Positions 34,886 to 43,386 of a stretch of DNA of 64,000 nt are shown here, piece by piece. Source of the DNA: Sulfitobacter sp. THAF37 (lineage in GTDB: Bacteria; Pseudomonadota; Alphaproteobacteria; Rhodobacterales; Rhodobacteraceae); assembly GCF_009363555.1 (NCBI RefSeq), contig NZ_CP045373.1, forward strand, positions 62,001-126,000, in the 5' to 3' direction. The position numbers were made by a program, and so were the translations under genes. Position 1 is the first letter of the stretch; every line of letters begins with the position of its first letter. Under the pieces are notes generated by a model, which was given only the letters and a program-made list of their open reading frames with translations, was not told the origin of the DNA and did no database searches.

Positions 34886-35994
34886 TCCGCCCCGTCATCA
34901 TATCTGCTGGGCTTTGGCTTTGCCTGCATGCAACCTCGGGCTTCGCCCAAGGTGTACCAACGCAAGACAACGCCGCAATCGGGCAAACCATTGCGCGTGT
35001 GACCGCATTGGTTCAGGATTTGGGAACCCAAGGTGACAAAGAAGCCGAGCGTTCTTCCATCGCCGAGGTGCAGGCAGATCAGCTGCGCACGCTCGAGGCA
35101 ATTTCTGCCGCTATGACGGGTCCGGGCTTTGATATCAGCGCCCTTGAAGGCAACGCTGATTTTGGGGTCGCTTCCGTCTATCCCAACACCGATACAAGTC
35201 CGATGAACAGCCGCCTCTTTGGCGAGGGCCGCGAAACCGTCGAAATGATGATTGTGCGCGTTGCAGGCGAATATGCTGGCGCACCAGGCGTCGCACGGGC
35301 TGGTCTTTCCGCCACGCAATGGCGCTGCTTGTTTCAGGCACTGATCAAACAGGAAAGCCGCTTCAATATCACCGCCGAAAGCCATGTTGGCGCTTACGGA
35401 CTGACACAGCTCATGCCCGGCACCGCATCGGACATGGGCGTCAATCGCTACGATCCTATGGACAACCTGCGTGGTGGCGCGCGCTACATCACGACCCAGC
35501 TGAACCGCTTTGGCAACATCCCCCATGCGCTCGCAGCCTATAACGCAGGCCCCGGACGCGTGATCGAGTATGGCGGCGTGCCGCCTTTTACCGAGACCCA
35601 AGGCTATGTGCGCAATATCTCCAAATTCTACAACGAATACCTTGCCGTTGTCGGTGGTGCGGAGGCGCTTGGCACATTGTCATCCTCAGATTTCGCCCTC
35701 GCTGAATACGCCAACATCTCGGATGCAGGCGTCTATTATGCGGCAAGCAGCCACGCCACGACGATGCAGGTCATCAACCGCCTGCGCGCGATCATTCTGC
35801 AAATCGACGCCCAACCAAATGCGAAAGCCGCGTGGGAACTCAACACCTACGCCAAAGCTGAAATCGCCCGCATCCTAAATCTGCGCGTCAGGCTGATGGC
35901 AGCCAATCAACAACGCGAAGCGACCCATGCCCAACATCTGGTCGCGGACCGCCTATCCGAGCGTGAATTCATGCAAATGGGAGTGCCAAATTGA
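34882..35994 (+). CDS. lytic transglycosylase, second VirB1-like protein
   Basis: A 370-residue exported protein (signal RPVIISAGLWLCLHATSGFA). An SLT domain occupies about residues 145-255: FQALIKQESRFNITAESHVG, GAYGLTQLMPGTASDMGV, ALAAYNAGPGRVIEY. Before it lies a helical region of 110 residues and after it a C-terminal helical tail of about 110 residues (ATTMQVINRLRAIILQIDAQ) reminiscent of VirB5-like coiled coils. Much larger than a bare VirB1. The start at 34882 overlaps the lipoprotein stop. Confidence 0.82.
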   Translation: MIRPVIISAGLWLCLHATSGFAQGVPTQDNAAIGQTIARVTALVQDLGTQGDKEAERSSIAEVQADQLRTLEAISAAMTGPGFDISALEGNADFGVASVYPNTDTSPMNSRLFGEGRETVEMMIVRVAGEYAGAPGVARAGLSATQWRCLFQALIKQESRFNITAESHVGAYGLTQLMPGTASDMGVNRYDPMDNLRGGARYITTQLNRFGNIPHALAAYNAGPGRVIEYGGVPPFTETQGYVRNISKFYNEYLAVVGGAEALGTLSSSDFALAEYANISDAGVYYAASSHATTMQVINRLRAIILQIDAQPNAKAAWELNTYAKAEIARILNLRVRLMAANQQREATHAQHLVADRLSEREFMQMGVPN

Positions 35995-36758
35995 AACAGC
36001 TTCTTCTTTCGGTCGCGGCGATAACCGCCCTTGGCCTTTCGACGCCAGCGCGCGCACAAGGCGTGCCAACGTTTGACGGCTCACAGCTTGGCCAGTTGGT
36101 CGCGCAGCTTGAGCACATGGCCGAAGACCTGAATGTTCAGCTGCAACAGCTGGCCACCATGCGGTTGGAGCTCGAGACCCAGCTTTCCCAGCTTCTTAAC
36201 TTGGACGCCCAGTTGGCATCTCTTATCGAAGGCAGCGGGCTGAGCGGTCTCTTTGCATCGGTTGAAGAATTCCGCGCCTTGCGGGGCAAACTTGTTGGCC
36301 CGTTAAATACAGCGCGCTCACTGGCGAGCGGAGATTTCCTGAGTGGCTTTAATCCAGGCGCGGAACTGGAAGCATCAGTAGAGCGTGTGCTCTCCGGCAG
36401 TGGGTTCACGCCTGAGACGCTCAGCACTCTTTCGTCATCGCCACAACCTGCTGACAACCGCATTGCGACGTCCGCAGGCGCCAGCGCTATGTTGTCGGTA
36501 GCCGCGCAAGAAAGCCATGCAGAAGCAGGCCAAAGTCTGGAACGCCTTGAAACAATGGTTGGCTTGATCGACGATCAAGACGGCTTGAAAGCGGCCGTTG
36601 ATTTGAACACGCGGGTCACTATCGAACTCGGGATTATCCTGACGCAAATCTGGCGCTTGGAAGCGGCACAAGGTGTTAGCGCAGGACAGCTCGGTGTGGT
36701 TGATGCGGCGACACTGGCCGATGAGCGCCGGTTCAGATCAATGGCGGTGGATCCGTGA
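35991..36758 (+). CDS. VirB5/TrbJ-like T4SS protein
   Basis: A 255-residue exported protein: signal LLLSVAAITALGLSTPARA, then mostly helical sequence with a coiled-coil stretch LVAQLEHMAEDLNVQLQQLA at about 40-60. The second half has IATSAGASAMLSVAAQESHA and ELGIILTQIWRLEAAQGVSA. Composition and place between the transglycosylase and VirB6 fit the minor-pilin family VirB5/TrbJ. The ATG overlaps the preceding stop by four bases. Confidence 0.72.
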   Translation: MKQLLLSVAAITALGLSTPARAQGVPTFDGSQLGQLVAQLEHMAEDLNVQLQQLATMRLELETQLSQLLNLDAQLASLIEGSGLSGLFASVEEFRALRGKLVGPLNTARSLASGDFLSGFNPGAELEASVERVLSGSGFTPETLSTLSSSPQPADNRIATSAGASAMLSVAAQESHAEAGQSLERLETMVGLIDDQDGLKAAVDLNTRVTIELGIILTQIWRLEAAQGVSAGQLGVVDAATLADERRFRSMAVDP

Positions 36759-37177
36759 TGATGCGCCTCCCGCGTTCAATTCGGTCTACAGTTGCAGCGC
36801 TGCTTATCGCGCTGCCTGTCTCCGCTTTTGCTGAAACACCTGATTCAACATCCGGTGGGCCAAAGCCATTCAGTTCGATGGCTATTACCCCTGATGCTGG
36901 GGAGGCCTGCCGCATTCCGCGTCCTCCGGTAGATCTTGCGGAGACGGCTTATCTACGCAACGGATACCGCGCAATATTGCGTATTCTCGTTGCCGAACGG
37001 CAGTTGGAAACCGAAACCTGTGATTGCCTCTTGGGAGAATTCACATGGGACATTGCTCTCGCAGAGCTGCCGCGCTTTCGAACGTCCGACAATCCGCGCC
37101 TGCCGTTCAAAGTCCTCGACCTCTATGCCATGGCCGATGCGCTCGAGGCTGAGCACGCCGAGGGTTGTGCCGAATAG
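36755..37177 (+). CDS. exported hypothetical protein in the VirB operon
   Basis: A 140-residue protein with a signal peptide (STVAALLIALPVSAFA before ET). The mature part has several Cys (EACRIPRPP, TCDCLLGEF, and a near-C-terminal Cys). The segment VAERQLETETCDCLLGEF is the most distinctive. No family recognised. It starts by ATGA overlap with the VirB5-like gene, and virB6 starts at the base after its stop, so it is part of the secretion operon. Periplasmic accessory role is inferred. Confidence 0.6.
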   Translation: MMMRLPRSIRSTVAALLIALPVSAFAETPDSTSGGPKPFSSMAITPDAGEACRIPRPPVDLAETAYLRNGYRAILRILVAERQLETETCDCLLGEFTWDIALAELPRFRTSDNPRLPFKVLDLYAMADALEAEHAEGCAE

Positions 37178-38191
37178 ATGGGGATTATCAGCGATATCCT
37201 CGACCAGGTCGATGCAGCTGTAGACAGCGTCGCACAAGATGGCTTCATCTCGTCGGCTGCAGCAGTGGGCAATGTCATCACAGCAGGTGCTGTCCTGTTG
37301 TTGATACTGCTGGGCATCAATGTTGTGATGCAACTCAAGCCCATGACCTTTGGCAGCGCATTTGCATTTGGGATCAAAATCTCGCTGGTCGCCATTTTCG
37401 CCCAGAGTTGGGATAATTTTAGCGTTATCTACGGCATTGTAACGCAAGTACCGGACTCAGTCGGCGCATCCATTCTCGCTCTCACGGGATCTGGCGATGA
37501 GGCCGGCGTATACGAAAGTCTCGACAACATGGTGGCCCGGATCACGGCCTACGGCGACACGATCGGCGATCAAGCCGGCTGGGTCTTTGGGGCTGTGCTT
37601 GGCGCAATTTTCTTCGTTCTTTCCGCACTCTTCGCAGCCGTTACTGCTGGGATCATTGCATTCGCCAAAATCGTCTTTGCGCTGATGATCGTGATTGCCC
37701 CATTCATGATCATCACATCGCTGTTCAAGCCAACCCAGTCTCTCTTTGAGGCCTGGAGCCGTGCAACTATCGGCTACGCCTTGATGCCCGTCGCCGCTGC
37801 AGGTGCTGCTGGCATTATCGTTGCGATCGCAGAAGCCATTGGCGATGCGTCCGCCGATCCCGTCGATGTCGAAACCGTCAGTCTCATCTTGCCATTCTTG
37901 GTCATTCTGCTCCTCAGCGCCGGGATTATGGCATCCGTCCCTTACATCGCCTCCAACCTAACCGGCGTGATGGGCATCGCCTCCAACGCTGTCGGCCTGA
38001 CGGGGCTGGCACGTCGCGGCATCGTCAACACGAGCGATTATGGCACGGGCAGTGCCACGCGCCTCGCAACAGGCAAATCACCGCAAGAGCTCCAGCAAGC
38101 GGTGAACAGCGGCGTTGTCAAAACCGGCGAAGCGATCCGCAGAACACCAGCCTCAGCCCTGAACACCGTCAAATCCTTCCGCGCCTCATGA
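37178..38191 (+). CDS. virB6: VirB6/TrbL family membrane protein
   Basis: A 337-residue polytopic protein with at least six hydrophobic segments (for example VITAGAVLLLILLGINVVMQ, AVLGAIFFVLSALFAAVTAG, PFLVILLLSAGIMASVPYIA) and a polar C-terminal tail. Such size and layout after VirB5 are typical of VirB6, the inner-membrane channel part. It begins immediately after the preceding stop codon. Confidence 0.85.
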   Translation: MGIISDILDQVDAAVDSVAQDGFISSAAAVGNVITAGAVLLLILLGINVVMQLKPMTFGSAFAFGIKISLVAIFAQSWDNFSVIYGIVTQVPDSVGASILALTGSGDEAGVYESLDNMVARITAYGDTIGDQAGWVFGAVLGAIFFVLSALFAAVTAGIIAFAKIVFALMIVIAPFMIITSLFKPTQSLFEAWSRATIGYALMPVAAAGAAGIIVAIAEAIGDASADPVDVETVSLILPFLVILLLSAGIMASVPYIASNLTGVMGIASNAVGLTGLARRGIVNTSDYGTGSATRLATGKSPQELQQAVNSGVVKTGEAIRRTPASALNTVKSFRAS

Positions 38192-38210
38192 TGAAAGACC
38201 AACACCAAAA

Positions 38211-38882
38211 ATGAAAAGCCAAACAAGCCAAGATCAAAGTGACGCTTTTGCAGTGGATTTTATTTACGGCCCGCGAAGACGCGAACGCTTTGCCTATTTT
38301 GTGGCCGCCGCTGGCGTTCTGGTCGGGCTGGCAGGAATTGTCGCTGGAGCGAGTGTGTTTCCACTCAAGTCGATCGAGACATTCGTTGTCGTCGTGGACA
38401 AGGAAACCGGCCAAATGGACCGAGTGGCTGCAGTCCAAGCACTGTCCCTGTCCGAGAGCGATGCCATTATTCAGGCCAACCTTGTGGCTTATGTGGATGA
38501 CCGAGAAACCTATGACCTGACCGACGGCGAACAACGGATCAATTCCGTTCTTGAACGATCCGACGGAGATGCCGCACGCACCCTGCGCGACCTTTGGACC
38601 TCGTCCAACGAAGATTACCCAATCGCTGTTTATGGCCGCGATGCCGTCATCGAAGTTGTGATCAAGTCCGTGAACCAGATCGAACCTGGCGTCGCACAGA
38701 TCCGCTTTACCCGCACCCTGCGCCGCACGCGCGATACCCGCACCGTGACGCGCAGCTATGTGGCCACTGCTGGCTACGCCTTTGAACCAGAAACTCGCCA
38801 GCGCCTTCAGGATGTCTGGGCCAACCCCTTGGGCTTCGTGGTCACCTCATACCGCGTCGACGCCGAGACTTTGGAGAACTGA
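38211..38882 (+). CDS. virB8: VirB8 family protein
   Basis: The 223-residue protein has a short cytoplasmic N-terminus, one transmembrane helix (FAYFVAAAGVLVGLAGIVAG) and a periplasmic NTF2-like domain. The domain ends with TAGYAFEPETRQRLQDVWAN and PLGFVVTSYRVD, the VirB8 hallmark. It scaffolds the inner-membrane complex and contacts VirB9 and VirB10, which follow. Confidence 0.88.
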   Translation: MKSQTSQDQSDAFAVDFIYGPRRRERFAYFVAAAGVLVGLAGIVAGASVFPLKSIETFVVVVDKETGQMDRVAAVQALSLSESDAIIQANLVAYVDDRETYDLTDGEQRINSVLERSDGDAARTLRDLWTSSNEDYPIAVYGRDAVIEVVIKSVNQIEPGVAQIRFTRTLRRTRDTRTVTRSYVATAGYAFEPETRQRLQDVWANPLGFVVTSYRVDAETLEN

Positions 38883-38886
38883 TCCC

Positions 38887-39618
38887 TTGAATATCGCTGC
38901 CCGTTTGATCTGCGCTGCCGCATTGCTTTCGGCGTCCCCTGCCCTGTCAGAGTCCGTGCCGCGCAGCGGCGCGCTCGACGATCGTGTGCGCATCGCCACT
39001 TACTTCGAAAACCAAGTCTTCGTCATCGAGACTGATCTGCGCCACTCAACAACTATCCACTTCGGGCCAGGCGAACGGTTTGATGCGGTCATTGTTGGCG
39101 ACACCGAGAGTTTCCAAGTCGATCCGATCCCCGAGCTCGGAAACGTGCTGACCATCAAGCCGCATGTGCAAGGTGCCTCGACCAACATGACAGTGATCAC
39201 CAACCGCAGGACCTATTCCTTCCATCTGCGCGAAGGGGCCATTCCGGGTCGCTCGGGCATGTTTTTTGAGGTGCGGTTTCTCTATCCAGAGGATGAGCGT
39301 CGCGCGGCAGCTGCTAGTACCCAACCCAAAGGCTTTGAGGCCCCGCGCAACTACAGCTACCGCGTCGCGGGCGAAGGGGATTTCCGTCCAACCCATATCT
39401 ACGATGACGGGCGGTACACATACTTCACCTTCCCCGAAAACGGACGCCAACCCGCAGTCTTTAAGGCCGACGATCAAGGCCGGGAGCGCACCGTGAACTG
39501 GACTCAACAAGGCAACATCGTGCGCGTGCTTGGCGTGAACCAATTCTGGACCTTGCGGATTGGCGACGAGGCCATCTGCGCCTTGCGCGATGACAGCGCA
39601 ATTTATGTGAGCAACTGA
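38887..39618 (+). CDS. virB9: VirB9/TrbG family protein
   Basis: A 243-residue exported protein. The TTG at 38887, with GGAG upstream, opens a signal peptide (MNIAARLICAAALLSASPALS). The mature part shows ALDDRVRIATYFENQVFVIE and, near the end, YDDGRYTYFTFPENGRQPAV and RVLGVNQFWTLRIG, the VirB9 C-terminal lobe. Forms the outer-membrane core with VirB10 and the lipoprotein. The open frame back to 38758 runs through virB8 and is not used. Confidence 0.87.
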   Translation: MNIAARLICAAALLSASPALSESVPRSGALDDRVRIATYFENQVFVIETDLRHSTTIHFGPGERFDAVIVGDTESFQVDPIPELGNVLTIKPHVQGASTNMTVITNRRTYSFHLREGAIPGRSGMFFEVRFLYPEDERRAAAASTQPKGFEAPRNYSYRVAGEGDFRPTHIYDDGRYTYFTFPENGRQPAVFKADDQGRERTVNWTQQGNIVRVLGVNQFWTLRIGDEAICALRDDSAIYVSN

Positions 39619-39620
39619 TC

Positions 39621-41054
39621 ATGGCTGATGAGAACACACCCGACCTTCAGGACCGCCTGAGCACGTTCAGCCAGAAGAACAAGACCAAACGCCGTGGCGG
39701 TAATATAGGTGTCGGGGCATTGGCGATCGCGCTTGCGCTTGGCGGCGGTGGTGCTGCCTACTTTCTGGCAACAAATCTGCAAGAAAGAGCCAAAGGCTTA
39801 GAAACGTCTGACGTTGAGACCTTTCAGGATCAACGCACCGGAAATGGTGGGCGGTTGGAATTTCCGCCGGATGAAGCGGAACAACGGGTCAACGATGCAC
39901 TTATAGCAGTTGAAGAGGCGCTCGATGTGCCGGCCCCTGCGCCGGCACCCGCAGAACCCAGTGCAGCGGTGCTGGAGGAAATCGCGAAACTGAGGGAAGC
40001 GCTTGCTGCGAGCCAATCTGCCCGCAACGCCGAAATTCAGGAAGCCGTCTCTGATCTGCGAGAGGCGTTCCAAGTCCAAACCGATGCGCTTGAAGCCTCC
40101 ATTGCCGCCAAAGACACCGAAATAGAAAACGCGCAGCGGCAGAACGAAGCACGTTTGGCCGGCCTGCAGGCCATGCTGGACGCTGAACGTGCGCAGCGCG
40201 AAGGTCTTGAGGCAGAAATGGCGCGCGATGGTCTGATTGCAGATCAACGGTTGCTTGAAGAACGCCAGCGGCAGGAGGAAGAGCAGCGTCAGCGTGAAGC
40301 CGAACGTGTTGCGCAAGAATTGCTGACCGCCCAGATCGTTTCTCCTTCGGTCGTTTATGCAGATGGCCCACGGACCGCATCCGCTGACGGAACAAGTCCA
40401 AATGCTGCTGTGGCAGGAACAGATGGACCCACCCTGACCGAAAACGAACAGTATCTCCGGCAAGGCGCAAGGCCACTGGAAATTCAAGAAGCGTCCCAGA
40501 TGGCCTTTCCAGAGAGAACGCTCTCCCAAGGCTCTGTCATTCAAGCTGCCTTGCAAACAGCTATCAACAGCGACTTGCCGGGCTCTGTTGTGGCGGTTGT
40601 GTCTGAACCGGTGCCTGCCTTTTCTGGCGATCAAATCCTAATCCCGCGCGGCTCGCGTCTTTTTGGCCAATATCGGTCTGGAATTGAGTTGAACCAGAAA
40701 CGTATCCTGATCCTATGGACCCGCGTTCTAACCCCAGATGGGACGTCGATTGAAATTGCCTCTGTTGGCGGCGACCAGCTTGGGCGCTCTGGGTTAACTG
40801 GGATCGTCGACACAAAGTTTGCTGAACGTTTTGGTGGGGCCGCGCTGATCTCCCTCATTGGCGCAGCACCAGCAGTTGCCGCAAACAGTACTGACAATGA
40901 AACAGCCAGCGAAGTGCTTGAGGGGGTTTCCGGAGATCTGGAAGACGCTGTGGGGTCTGTGATCGCCGAGCAGGTTTCGATCTCACCCACTATTTATATT
41001 GATCAAGGTGCATCCGTGACAGTTCTCGTCGACCGCGATGTGGTGATCTATTGA
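39621..41054 (+). CDS. virB10: VirB10/TrbI family protein
   Basis: A 477-residue protein with a cytoplasmic tail, one transmembrane helix (GVGALAIALALGGGGAAYFL, about 31-50), a long charged coiled-coil region (residues about 95-240, for example EERQRQEEEQRQREAERVAQ) and the C-terminal VirB10 beta-barrel: GSVIQAALQTAINSDLPGSV, LIPRGSRLFGQYRSGI and the final GASVTVLVDRDVVIY. It spans inner and outer membranes and transmits ATPase energy. The long Glu/Arg/Gln coil replaces the usual Pro-rich spacer. Confidence 0.9.
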   Translation: MADENTPDLQDRLSTFSQKNKTKRRGGNIGVGALAIALALGGGGAAYFLATNLQERAKGLETSDVETFQDQRTGNGGRLEFPPDEAEQRVNDALIAVEEALDVPAPAPAPAEPSAAVLEEIAKLREALAASQSARNAEIQEAVSDLREAFQVQTDALEASIAAKDTEIENAQRQNEARLAGLQAMLDAERAQREGLEAEMARDGLIADQRLLEERQRQEEEQRQREAERVAQELLTAQIVSPSVVYADGPRTASADGTSPNAAVAGTDGPTLTENEQYLRQGARPLEIQEASQMAFPERTLSQGSVIQAALQTAINSDLPGSVVAVVSEPVPAFSGDQILIPRGSRLFGQYRSGIELNQKRILILWTRVLTPDGTSIEIASVGGDQLGRSGLTGIVDTKFAERFGGAALISLIGAAPAVAANSTDNETASEVLEGVSGDLEDAVGSVIAEQVSISPTIYIDQGASVTVLVDRDVVIY

Positions 41055-42031
41055 GCCAACCCCCGCTGCCTGCGTCCTACTTAGAGCGATATCTTGAGCC
41101 GTTTCGCGATTTGCTGCTGCGCGACGATGTCGTCGAAATCGCAATCAACCCTGATGGAAAAGTCTGGGTCGAAGCCGCAGGTGACGCGGCAATGCGTCAT
41201 GAAGGTCAGACAGTTGACCGTAGCACGGCATTCAATATGGCGCAGACAATCGTCGGTGATGCCAATGCCCGCGTATCAGAGAAAAACCCGCTGGTGTCTG
41301 GCAAAGTTGAATATGCAGGCCGACCTCTGAGAGTTCAGGTCGCGGTTCCACCTGCCATTGAACAGGGTGCCTCGATCACTATCCGTCTGTTCGCTACAGC
41401 GGGCGTGCAGGGGTACAAACCATCCTATCTTTTTGGCAAAGCTGTCTCGCTCGACCAACTGAGAGCTGAAAAGATGAAAGACATTGCCAGCCAAGCTGAA
41501 GAAAACCTCGAAGCCGCGTTAGAGGCCTTGGTACATCAAAGGCTCAATATATTGATCAGTGGTGGCACATCGACTGGCAAGACCACCTTTGCCCGACATC
41601 TTCTTACTCATGTCGATGATGGCGAACGGCTGATCACGATTGAAGATGCGTTTGAACTGTTCCCTAGCCAACCCAACACCGTAGCCCTGCTGGCAAGTCG
41701 CAGCACTGGATCACAGAGAAGCGCTCACGCGCTTCTGCAGGCGTCTTTGCGGATGCGCCCGGACCGTATCATCGTTGGGGAACTGCGCGGGGACGAAGCC
41801 TTAACTTACCTCGAAGCGATCAACACCGGACATGGTGGGTCAGTCTCAACCATCCATGCGGAAACAGCTGAGCTGGCAATCGATCGGTTAGCCATAATGG
41901 TCTTACAAGCGGGCACGCCGCTCACCTTCGCTGAGGTGCGGAAGTACATTCAGAAGTCGATCGATGTTATCGTCCAATTGGGTCGAATGGACGGGAAACG
42001 TGGAATCGCTGAGTTCTATTTGCCCAACTAG
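41051..42031 (+). CDS. virB11: VirB11 family T4SS ATPase
   Basis: A 326-residue hexameric traffic ATPase. Walker A is ISGGTSTGKTTFARH, the Asp/Glu box is ITIEDAFELF, the central block RMRPDRIIVGELRGDEALTY is diagnostic, and the His box is NTGHGGSVSTIHAE. It starts on a TTG overlapping the virB10 stop. No virD4 coupling ATPase or relaxase gene follows, and the next gene runs the other way, so the operon ends here. Confidence 0.9.
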   Translation: MSQPPLPASYLERYLEPFRDLLLRDDVVEIAINPDGKVWVEAAGDAAMRHEGQTVDRSTAFNMAQTIVGDANARVSEKNPLVSGKVEYAGRPLRVQVAVPPAIEQGASITIRLFATAGVQGYKPSYLFGKAVSLDQLRAEKMKDIASQAEENLEAALEALVHQRLNILISGGTSTGKTTFARHLLTHVDDGERLITIEDAFELFPSQPNTVALLASRSTGSQRSAHALLQASLRMRPDRIIVGELRGDEALTYLEAINTGHGGSVSTIHAETAELAIDRLAIMVLQAGTPLTFAEVRKYIQKSIDVIVQLGRMDGKRGIAEFYLPN

Positions 42032-42170
42032 GCTCAATAAAGCGCGACGATTGCGGCCATTCGCTGCGCACCGTATCAACTTACACTACGCGGGACATTT
42101 CAGACCTTCGCTGCACGTGCGCGAATGTCCTGTCCAGCGAACCGTTCAACAAACGGTCCTTTTTGGAAGG

Positions 42171-42989
42171 CTATGTTCGTCTAGCTAAAAACCAAAGAAC
42201 CAAACAACAGAGTGCCGGCGCTATGTACCATATTTCTGGGCCGTCCAAAAGTTCTAAAAAACGTGTCGGAAAGTCTTTGTCCGGCTGCAAGGCGGGGTCA
42301 AAAAATACGGTCCCAAAATTCCGATCCATACTTATGAATCCCAGAAAATAGCTTAGCCGTGAGATGAGCATCCAGGTCATCCAGATCATCAAAGTGGCGA
42401 AACCTATTCGCACGACCTTTGAAAAGGTGGAGCGCAGTCGATTAAATCCGGCAATTGTAAAACCGAACAGGCTTAGGGCTAAGAGTATCGCAACTACCAC
42501 CTTGTTCATTTGTAGCGAATTAAGGATCGCATCAATTTGATAAGACGAGGAGGATGACGACAAAGGTGGATAAAGCGTCCAGCCATCTGGCGCGACAGGA
42601 CCCGATAACGATGAGGGGAAATTTATACTGGTGATTGGAACGGCGAGGTAACATGCAAGAGCTAGCCACATCGCCGCAACGACCCATGCCTTGAAATGAA
42701 GTGGCATGGTTTTTTGTAGGCGCATCACAAGCACTGCGAGGAATGCGGGAATCAGAGCCAAGTAAACTAGGAATGCCAAAGGGGCGCGCGAAATCGCGCT
42801 GGCTTGATCAACATTTGCAAAGCAAAATGTTAACTGGCCCTCAGCGCAAATATACTGAAGCCCAGGGGCCATCAACTCCATCCGTAGGATCATCTGCAAC
42901 GCTAAAAGTGCAAGCCCGACAAAAAGGGCAACTACCGTAAATATTGCTGCAGGGATCTTCGCATTCCTGCGGACATCGGCGCTCATCAT
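42171..42989 (-). CDS. polytopic membrane protein of unknown function
   Basis: The 272-residue protein has about six hydrophobic helices (AIFTVVALFVGLALLALQMI near the N-terminus, FLVYLALIPAFLAVLVMRL, WVVAAMWLALACYLAVPI, VAILLALSLFGFTIAGF, then two more near the C-terminus) and a loop with a run of Ser. AAGGA precedes tandem ATGs at 42989 and 42986. No family recognised. It faces the VirB operon and is cut off from the transposon at 43293 by an intergenic spacer. Confidence 0.6.
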   Translation of the reverse strand: MMSADVRRNAKIPAAIFTVVALFVGLALLALQMILRMELMAPGLQYICAEGQLTFCFANVDQASAISRAPLAFLVYLALIPAFLAVLVMRLQKTMPLHFKAWVVAAMWLALACYLAVPITSINFPSSLSGPVAPDGWTLYPPLSSSSSSYQIDAILNSLQMNKVVVAILLALSLFGFTIAGFNRLRSTFSKVVRIGFATLMIWMTWMLISRLSYFLGFISMDRNFGTVFFDPALQPDKDFPTRFLELLDGPEIWYIAPALCCLVLWFLARRT

Positions 42990-43292
42990 TCCTTAAACTT
43001 CCATGTCGTTGACGTGCTCTGATCACTGATGGTCGATGCACTGTTTCTCTTCAAGTAGATTTAAATTCTGCCTTGTTCCAAAAACCCTCCTTTTTGGCAC
43101 AACCACGAAACTCCTCGTTCGATGCTGCCTTAAACCCCGTTCAAAACCCAAGTGGTTGTTGAACGTTTTTGCCTCCACCGGGATAGCAGACTTTAGCTGC
43201 ATCGCAGAAATTCGGCAAAGAGGGCTCAATCAGAACCACCGCTGCGCCGCGTACGCAAGTCCGGTCTGGATTGGCGAACGGCACATGCCGTC
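42990..43292. other. intergenic region left of the first tni element
   Basis: No gene supported. It carries the 13-mer GCAGACTTTAGCT (43186-43198) also seen at 26719, followed by AAGTCCGGT (about 43256-43264). The right border is the abrupt start of the transposon terminal repeat at 43293. Confidence 0.5.
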
Positions 43293-43317
43293 TGTCACTG
43301 TACCCTAATTAATCAGA
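43293..43317 (+). repeat. left terminal inverted repeat, tni element 1
   Basis: Begins TGTCACTGTACCCTAATTAA and pairs with 46931-46955 in inverted orientation, with a single mismatch at position 15. Confidence 0.9.
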
Positions 43318-43349
43318 TTCTGCGGATTGGAAGCGTTTTCGGCAGATTC

Positions 43350-43369
43350 TGTACCCTTAATTGCAATAT
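43350..43369 (+). repeat. internal left-end repeat, tni element 1
   Basis: TGTACCCTTAATTGCAATAT shares its TGTACCCTTAATT core with the repeats at the right end. It is probably a second transposase-binding site. Confidence 0.7.
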
Positions 43370-43386
43370 ATCCACAGGGCGCTGCG

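Noticed and set aside
34348..35601. 417-codon minus-strand frame
   Set aside because: Antisense to the end of virB4, the lipoprotein and the second transglycosylase, all of which have strong motifs; no domain in the antisense reading.
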